Shown: positions 5,148-9,180 of the stretch, in pieces | How the letters are laid out: every line of letters starts with the position of its first letter | How positions within the stretch are numbered: the first letter of the stretch is position 1 | Origin: JAKVCB01 sp963578605 | GTDB lineage: Bacteria; Planctomycetota; Planctomycetia; Pirellulales; Lacipirellulaceae | Length of the DNA: 9,180 nt | Direction of reading: 5' to 3' | Assembly: GCA_963578605.1 (NCBI GenBank) | Contig: CAUZEA010000166.1 | Span: 1 to 9,180, forward strand | Program-made: the position numbers and the translations under genes | Notes under the pieces: generated by a model | The model's input: the letters and a program-made list of their open reading frames with translations, nothing else | What the model was told of the DNA's origin: nothing | Database searches by the model: none

Positions 5148-6131
5148 ATGGCAAATAGCATGAACCAACTCTACCCCTTGCGGTTTGAACCCATCCTGCG
5201 CCGGTATCTTTGGGGTGGGAGGCGACTCGAGACAGTACTCGGCAAGTCCCTCCCCGACGGAAATAACTATGCCGAAAGTTGGGAAATCGTCGATCACCGG
5301 GAGGATCAAAGTGTGGTTATTGCAGGGCCACTGGCAGGATGTACATTGCGGGAACTCGCGACCCCCAACGGGTTGCAACTTTTCGGACGGCACCACCCAC
5401 AAGAACAATTCCCCTTATTGTTCAAGTTTCTCGATTCGCAAAGGACACTTTCGGTTCAAGTTCACCCCAACGACGAGCAGGCGCAAAAGCTTGATCCACC
5501 CGACTTGGGGAAGACCGAGGCCTGGGTCGTGCTGGCAGCCGAGCCGGGTAGCAAAATCTACGCCGGCCTGAAGCCAGGTGTGGATTGCCAGCAGCTTCGG
5601 CAGCACCTCGAGCAAGGCACTTGTGAGCAGGCCCTGCACGCCTTTGAACCTGCGGTGGGAGATTGCCTGCTGATTCTCGCTGGAACAGTTCACGCCCTTG
5701 GAGAGGGCCTCGTGACGGCCGAAATACAACAGGCAAGTGATACGACATTTCGGTTATTTGACTGGAACCGAGTCGATGCCGACGGTCGTCCTCGCCAGCT
5801 TCATCTCGAGCAATCCCTGGCAACCATTGATTTTTCCCGTGGGCCAGTCGCACCTCAAATTCCGCAGCCAGCAGACCGTCCGGGTGTCGAGCGACTCGTC
5901 AACTGTGATAAGTTTGTACTCAATCGTTGGGAGCTCGTCCGGCCGACCACCATTGGTGGTGATCACCGCTTTCGTCTCCTGGCGGTCATCGACGGAGAAG
6001 TGGGAGTGGCCGGGGATCCAACGGGCTCGCCGCTTCGGATTGGCAACACGCTGCTGCTTCCGGCAGAATGCGGAGCAACGTCGTTAACTCCCCAGGGCAG
6101 GGCAGTTTTCCTGGAAATGCACCTGCCATAG
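5148..6131 (+). CDS. manA: Mannose-6-phosphate isomerase, class I (short form)
   Basis: This Zn-dependent cupin enzyme interconverts mannose-6-phosphate and fructose-6-phosphate, linking mannose use and GDP-sugar supply to glycolysis. The product is 327 aa, the size of the short Bacillus-type class I enzyme. Motifs: LRFEPILRRYLWGGRRL (11-27), the YAESWEI block (41-47), PLLFKFLDSQRTLSVQVHPND with zinc ligands Q104 and H106 (89-109), GKTEAWVVL with E124 (121-129), LAGTVHALGEG with H182 (177-187), and QQASDTTFRLFDWNR with the catalytic-type Arg at 202 (194-208). A TTG at 5109 would extend it by 13 residues; the ATG at 5148 (or 5160) is closer to family N-termini. There is no SD. It is flanked by tatC on the opposite strand and by a lipoprotein gene 278 nt downstream, so it looks monocistronic. 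Confidence 0.94.
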   Translation: MANSMNQLYPLRFEPILRRYLWGGRRLETVLGKSLPDGNNYAESWEIVDHREDQSVVIAGPLAGCTLRELATPNGLQLFGRHHPQEQFPLLFKFLDSQRTLSVQVHPNDEQAQKLDPPDLGKTEAWVVLAAEPGSKIYAGLKPGVDCQQLRQHLEQGTCEQALHAFEPAVGDCLLILAGTVHALGEGLVTAEIQQASDTTFRLFDWNRVDADGRPRQLHLEQSLATIDFSRGPVAPQIPQPADRPGVERLVNCDKFVLNRWELVRPTTIGGDHRFRLLAVIDGEVGVAGDPTGSPLRIGNTLLLPAECGATSLTPQGRAVFLEMHLP

Positions 6132-6368
6132 GTTGCCACAGATTGACTGTACCGCGGGTGAGGAGGCGTCAGGAAGGGGGCAACAGACCCACCCGGGCAA
6201 CCGGTGCGACATGCTTGCAAGTTGCATTTGGTCCATTCCGATTGGTGGGATCCTGCCGAGACAGGCATCGCCAGCGTCGACGCCGCTAGCATGCCAAAAA
6301 GTCTGCATGGCGGTCGATGGTCTGGTTTCGTATCCTACCGCGGTTTTTTGCTGCGGCGAGAACAGGAT

Positions 6369-6398
6369 CTTTTCCACAGGCGACTTTTCCACGGGCGG
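6369..6398. repeat. 15-bp imperfect tandem repeat with TTTTCCAC cores
   Basis: CTTTTCCACAGGCGA (6369-6383) is followed directly by CTTTTCCACGGGCGG (6384-6398), 13 of 15 bases the same. It ends 11 nt before the lipoprotein ATG, in the 278-nt gap after manA, which otherwise shows no gene. TTTTCCACA resembles a DnaA box (TTATCCACA, one mismatch), but two boxes alone do not indicate an origin. A doubled operator is another option. Confidence 0.6.
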
Positions 6399-6409
6399 CC
6401 ATTTTCATT

Positions 6410-6688
6410 ATGAGATTCCGTACCGCCATTTACCAGATTGGTTTGGGCGCGACCCTGCTCCTGGTAGGTGGCTGCTCAAGTACGATTCAGTGGCCTGATT
6501 TTTCCCACCCCGGCCCGGTCGGCTATCAGCGATATGCGGCCCTGTCGCACGATCCCTATCCGTTGCCCGATCTCGGGCCTCCGGTTGTTGGGGGACGACC
6601 ACTCTCTTACCAGCGCCCGGTTCCAAAAGCTGTGCGGGACCAGACGTTTGTACCGCCACCACCACGTCCAGGTTATCCCTGGCGGTAG
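6410..6688 (+). CDS. Small proline-rich lipoprotein of unknown function
   Basis: A 92-aa product starts with MRFRTAIYQIG, then a hydrophobic stretch and the lipobox VGGC, giving a lipidated Cys at 22. It is therefore predicted to be exported and anchored in a membrane by signal peptidase II processing. The mature part (about 70 residues) contains 17 prolines and many aromatic residues, with phrases such as HDPYPLPDLGPPVVGGRPLS and a PPPPRPGYPWR tail. There are no enzymatic motifs and no predicted fold. I associate similar small 'DPYP...GP.VVG.RP' proteins with Pirellula relatives, but cannot name a family with certainty. The frame is open 31 codons further upstream, to 6317; the lipobox position fixes the ATG at 6410. 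No SD is visible. It is followed 109 nt later by the pseudouridine synthase gene. Confidence 0.8.
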   Translation: MRFRTAIYQIGLGATLLLVGGCSSTIQWPDFSHPGPVGYQRYAALSHDPYPLPDLGPPVVGGRPLSYQRPVPKAVRDQTFVPPPPRPGYPWR

Positions 6689-6737
6689 CTAGCCGAACGA
6701 GACCTTTTCAGTGTATCGTGAAGGGTGCGGTGAGTCT

Positions 6738-6755
6738 CTACAAGTTGGTTTGTAG
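6738..6755. repeat. Short inverted repeat upstream of the pseudouridine synthase
   Basis: CTACAA (6738-6743) and TTGTAG (6750-6755) are perfect reverse complements around GTTGGT. It lies 42 nt before the chosen start of the downstream gene. It could be an operator-like dyad or a small mRNA hairpin. A match of this size can arise by chance. Confidence 0.3.
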
Positions 6756-6797
6756 TACGCCGCTGCTTGCCTTGATCCTTAGTGTGTGTTTTTGACT

Positions 6798-7658
6798 GTG
6801 GCGAAACGACCAGAAAGAGACCAACGAGCAGGACGTGGTGCGCCCCGGCGGACCCAACGGAAGTCGCGTGCGCGCGGGACATCTCCCGTAGCGGTGCCTC
6901 AGCCTCATCCGGAAGGTGAACGGTTGCAAAAAGTACTCGCGGCTGCTGGAGTGGCGAGCCGTCGTGAATGTGAACAGTTGATTCTGGAGGGGCGCGTTGA
7001 GGTCGATGGTACGGTTGTCGACACACTCGGTACCCGTGTCAATCTCTCGACACAGGAGATTCGGGTCGACGGAGAGCCCTTGAAGCGGCCCAAGTTGCTT
7101 TATTTTGCGGTTCACAAACCGCCAGGCGTTGTCTCGACCGCCCGCGACCCGTCTGGCCGACCAAGGGTGATTGACCTGCTGCCACCCGGTACACCGCGTG
7201 TTTTCAATGTTGGTCGACTTGACATGGCGAGTGAAGGTTTGATTATTGTCACTAACGATGGTGAGCTGGCAAATCAACTGACCCACCCACGGCACGGTGT
7301 CGAAAAAATTTATCACGTGCAGGTGGCTGGGCATCCCGATGCAGAAGTTCTCGGCCAGTTGAGGCGTGGTGTACACATGGCGGAAGGATTTGCAAAAATC
7401 AAACACGTGAAGATCAAAAGCCGCAAAAAAAAATCGACGGTCCTGGAGATGGTGCTTGACGAAGGACGCAATCGAGAGATCCGTCGACTGCTGGCGAGTG
7501 TTGGCCACAATGTCCAAAGGCTCGTGCGGGTAGCAATTGGGTCTATCCGCTTGGCTGATCTACCCCCCAGCGGCGTGCGCCAGCTCAGCCGGAACGAAGT
7601 GGACGGACTTCGCCGGACGATTCAACAAATATCCAGGCGTGAGGTAAAGCGATCGTGA
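6798..7658 (+). CDS. rluB: Pseudouridine synthase, RsuA/RluB family
   Basis: It isomerises a specific uridine in ribosomal RNA to pseudouridine. From the GTG at 6798 the product is 286 aa. It begins with a basic disordered tail (1-40, rich in Arg and Lys), then an S4 RNA-binding domain (about 41-90, with RLQKVLAAAGVASRRECEQL), then the catalytic domain with HKPPGVVST (106-114), the active-site GRLDMASEGL (139-148, Asp 142), LTHPRHGVEKIYHV (161-174), EGRNREIRRLL (222-232) and RVAIGSIRLADLP (244-256). This order is typical of the 23S enzyme RluB. RsuA (16S) has the same architecture, so the exact target is uncertain. GTG at 6786 and TTG at 6792 are alternative starts in frame; none has an SD. 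Its TGA overlaps the pyrK start (GTGA), suggesting translational coupling. Confidence 0.9.
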   Translation: MAKRPERDQRAGRGAPRRTQRKSRARGTSPVAVPQPHPEGERLQKVLAAAGVASRRECEQLILEGRVEVDGTVVDTLGTRVNLSTQEIRVDGEPLKRPKLLYFAVHKPPGVVSTARDPSGRPRVIDLLPPGTPRVFNVGRLDMASEGLIIVTNDGELANQLTHPRHGVEKIYHVQVAGHPDAEVLGQLRRGVHMAEGFAKIKHVKIKSRKKKSTVLEMVLDEGRNREIRRLLASVGHNVQRLVRVAIGSIRLADLPPSGVRQLSRNEVDGLRRTIQQISRREVKRS

Positions 7659-8557
7659 ATTGCGGGAACATAGCGCAGGTCGATCCAAATCCGCTCCATG
7701 CGAAGTTCTATGCTGACCATGCCCGTCAACTGCAGGTCGGTGTGATCGAAAACGTTCAGGTTGCCCGCGACACCTATCGCATCCGGCTTGAGGCCCCCCA
7801 AACGGCTCGCCAAATCGTTCCCGGTCAATTCATCATGGTGCGACTCCCTACCGGTGACGATCCGTTGTTGGCCCGCCCTCTGGCACTTTATGACACGGTC
7901 ATCGACGAAGGTGGCGATCTGGTTGGACTCGACGTGGTCTACCTGGTGGTGGGAAAGATAACGCGTTGTCTGGCCGCCTGCGAGGCAGGGGACCAACTCG
8001 AAATTTGGGGACCGCTCGGCAATGGTTTTGTGCTTCCAGACGCAAAGCACCTCATCATGGTCGCCGGCGGTATTGGGCAAACTCCTTTCCTGGCTCTTGG
8101 TCGAGAACAACTTCAGAAGCGTAACTATGGATTGCCACCACGGCCGATTACGCCGTCGGAGAAAGTAACCCTTTGTTATGGGGCTCGGTCGGCCGATCTG
8201 TTGGCGGGTATCGACGACTTTCGGGCAGCGGGTATCGACGTACGGGTCGCCACCGACGATGGTACCGCCGGTTACCATGGACTGGTTACCGATCTGCTCG
8301 GTCGCTGTCTTGCCGAAGCGGAGACCACGACGTGTCGGGTGGTCTGCTGCGGGCCCGAGGCCATGATGGAGGCCGTTGCCGGGCTTTCTGCGTCAGCCAA
8401 TGTTCCCTGTCAGATCTCGTTGGAGACTCCCATGGCTTGCGGGATTGGGATCTGTTTCAGTTGTGTCACCAAGGTTACCCAACCCGATGGTACCTGGGAC
8501 TACAAGCGGACCTGCGTGGATGGTCCCGTATTTGACGCCGAAACAATCGTCTGGTAG
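7655..8557 (+). CDS. pyrK: Dihydroorotate dehydrogenase B electron-transfer subunit (PyrK-like)
   Basis: PyrK carries FAD and a [2Fe-2S] cluster and passes electrons from dihydroorotate oxidised by PyrD to NAD+ in pyrimidine synthesis. The 300-aa product has a ferredoxin-reductase-like FAD domain (about 26-127, with VPGQFIMVRLP and the flavin-binding ARPLALYD at 73-80), a NAD-binding domain (GGIGQTPFLAL at 138-148, LCYGARS at 173-179, CCGPEAMM at 231-238), and a C-terminal cluster motif MACGIGICFSC...RTCVDGPVF with Cys 262, 267, 270 and 287. It is longer than typical PyrK (about 250-260 aa), partly from a 25-residue N-terminal extension. The GTG start overlaps the upstream stop by 4 nt, and no in-frame ATG precedes the conserved region. 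No pyrD is adjacent, so a related sulfide-dehydrogenase or NADPH-GltA-type flavoprotein remains possible, but the cluster motif fits PyrK best. Confidence 0.88.
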   Translation: MNCGNIAQVDPNPLHAKFYADHARQLQVGVIENVQVARDTYRIRLEAPQTARQIVPGQFIMVRLPTGDDPLLARPLALYDTVIDEGGDLVGLDVVYLVVGKITRCLAACEAGDQLEIWGPLGNGFVLPDAKHLIMVAGGIGQTPFLALGREQLQKRNYGLPPRPITPSEKVTLCYGARSADLLAGIDDFRAAGIDVRVATDDGTAGYHGLVTDLLGRCLAEAETTTCRVVCCGPEAMMEAVAGLSASANVPCQISLETPMACGIGICFSCVTKVTQPDGTWDYKRTCVDGPVFDAETIVW

Positions 8558-8750
8558 GGCTGACGATTCGATTCCAGTTCGGGACCCATCCAAACAGCTT
8601 GCGCCCCGGGAATTCAGGATTTGCGCAACGCTTGTTCGCCAGGTTCGGGCATCATTGGTGTAGCAAGCCCCTCGTCGAAGCGAGAAACCGACTGCCACCG
8701 TTGCGAAAGTACCCCAGGCTTTCACACGATTTTCCCGAGAACAGCACCGA

Positions 8751-9038
8751 TCAACCGCTTGCCGTTTCGCCCGCGTTCTTGAGATTCTTGATTGCCTTGG
8801 AGAGTCGCGACTTGGTGCGCGCAGCAGCATTGGCGTGGATGATGTTTTTGGCAGCAGCCCGGTCGAGTTTTTTGGCAGCGGCGTGAAATTCCACTTCGCT
8901 GACTTCAACTTCACCGGTGGCAACTGCTTTACGCACCTTGCGGATTTGGGTACGCATGGCTGACTTGATTGAGTGGTTTTGATTACGACGCGTGACGTTC
9001 TGACGCATCCGCTTCTTGGCACTGTTACTATTTGGCAT
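8751..9038 (-). CDS. rpsT: 30S ribosomal protein S20
   Basis: The 95-aa, Lys/Arg/Ala-rich helical protein matches S20, which binds 16S rRNA early in 30S assembly. Typical features are MPNSNSAKKRMRQNVTRRNQN at the N-terminus, SAMRTQIRKVRKA (26-38), and the C-terminal helix with AAAKNIIHANAAARTKSRLSK (residues 61-81). The length fits the family (about 85-95 aa). The start is ATG (9036-9038 on the plus strand). The bases before it, ACTTAAATTCTC in the sense direction, contain no SD, which is unusual for such a highly expressed gene but in keeping with its neighbours. It converges with pyrK across a 193-nt gap in which I find no clear terminator. A long inverted repeat lies 38-102 nt upstream of the start, in the likely promoter or 5'-UTR. 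Confidence 0.95.
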   Translation of the reverse strand: MPNSNSAKKRMRQNVTRRNQNHSIKSAMRTQIRKVRKAVATGEVEVSEVEFHAAAKKLDRAAAKNIIHANAAARTKSRLSKAIKNLKNAGETASG

Positions 9039-9075
9039 GAGAATTTAAGTGTTTAACCCGAGGAAAATGGGGCAG

Positions 9076-9140
9076 GTGCGAGTTCCAGGATACCGACTCA
9101 ACCATGACGGTTCGGGGAAATACCTGGCAGCCACTCGCAC
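9076..9140 (-). promoter_or_regulatory. Imperfect inverted repeat in the rpsT upstream region
   Basis: GTGCGAGT (9076-9083) pairs with ACTCGCAC (9133-9140). Inside it, CCAGG (9085-9089) pairs with CCTGG (9123-9127). At the tip, CCG/CGG (9093-9095 with 9113-9115) and AACC/GGTT (9100-9103 with 9109-9112) can add further pairs. If transcribed with rpsT, it would be a long branched-free hairpin in the 5'-UTR, a natural site for S20 autoregulation. That role is inferred. It matches no r-protein leader that I can name. Confidence 0.45.
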
Positions 9141-9180
9141 TTACCGCCGACATGCATCACCGAACCAATCACACACTATC

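Noticed and set aside
4871..5158. 95-codon plus-strand frame upstream of manA
   Set aside because: It runs through the 18-bp tandem duplication, giving a duplicated NTACL phrase, overlaps the manA start, and has no recognisable motif.
6335..6357. Terminator from CCGCGG followed by T6 near 6339-6350
   Set aside because: The palindrome cannot form a stable hairpin on its own, and it lies over 200 nt after manA, inside the likely upstream region of the lipoprotein gene.
6738..7517. 259-codon minus-strand open frame across the pseudouridine synthase
   Set aside because: It is antisense to a gene with clear S4 and RluB motifs and has no recognisable domain of its own; it is a shadow frame.
8558..8750. 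Terminator between convergent pyrK and rpsT
   Set aside because: I found only very short stems (such as GAAAG/CTTTC in the rpsT direction near 8705-8725) and no T-run, so I do not call one.
8393..9022. 209-codon minus-strand open frame overlapping rpsT and the pyrK 3' end
   Set aside because: It is out of frame with the unmistakable S20 protein and antisense to the PyrK iron-sulfur motif. Its composition is that of a shifted S20 frame.

Overview
The window looks like chromosomal DNA from a planctomycete, most likely of the Pirellulales type. This is inferred from gene style, not from a marker gene. The signs are: a TatC with a very large insert between its first two membrane segments and an acidic DEDLF-type N-terminus; a tiny proline-rich lipoprotein of a kind I associate with Pirellula relatives; nearly all genes lacking a Shine-Dalgarno sequence, with several GTG starts; and moderate G+C. 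No mobile element, integrase, tRNA, rRNA or CRISPR array was found.

Layout, left to right. (1) Sugar catabolism: L-rhamnose isomerase (rhaA, 35-1297, the only gene here with a strong SD), followed 36 nt later by a KDPG/KHG-type aldolase (1334-1987). (2) A 340-nt non-coding stretch with inverted repeats, including a nested structure at 2052-2114. (3) A serine O-acetyltransferase gene (cysE/EpsC type, 2498-3457), the committing step of cysteine synthesis. It is preceded by a good sigma70-like promoter (2301-2329) and a short cysteine-rich ORF (2337-2420) with a CSCTTCGC cluster, an internal perfect hairpin and a terminator-like hairpin directly after its stop codon. (4) A 17-bp tandem repeat array (eight copies, five identical) filling the gap between the convergent cysE and tatC genes and ending at the tatC stop codon. 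(5) tatC on the minus strand (3649-4713). (6) A 434-nt divergent intergenic region with an 18-bp tandem duplication, then a class I mannose-6-phosphate isomerase (manA, 5148-6131). (7) A 92-aa lipoprotein (6410-6688), a 23S-type RluB/RsuA-family pseudouridine synthase (6798-7658), and pyrK-type dihydroorotate dehydrogenase electron-transfer subunit (7655-8557) overlapping it by 4 nt. (8) rpsT (ribosomal protein S20) on the minus strand (8751-9038), with a 65-nt imperfect inverted repeat in its upstream region.

Most genes are ordinary housekeeping or sugar-metabolism genes. The most interesting signal is the cysteine-rich leader in front of the cysteine biosynthesis gene. If the promoter is placed correctly, transcription starts within about one base of the leader ATG. 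The leader would then be a leaderless-mRNA ORF acting as a cysteine-responsive attenuator, analogous to the polycysteine leaderless ORFs described in mycobacteria but in an unrelated phylum. The reading frame, the hairpins and the promoter match are seen directly; the regulatory role is inference.
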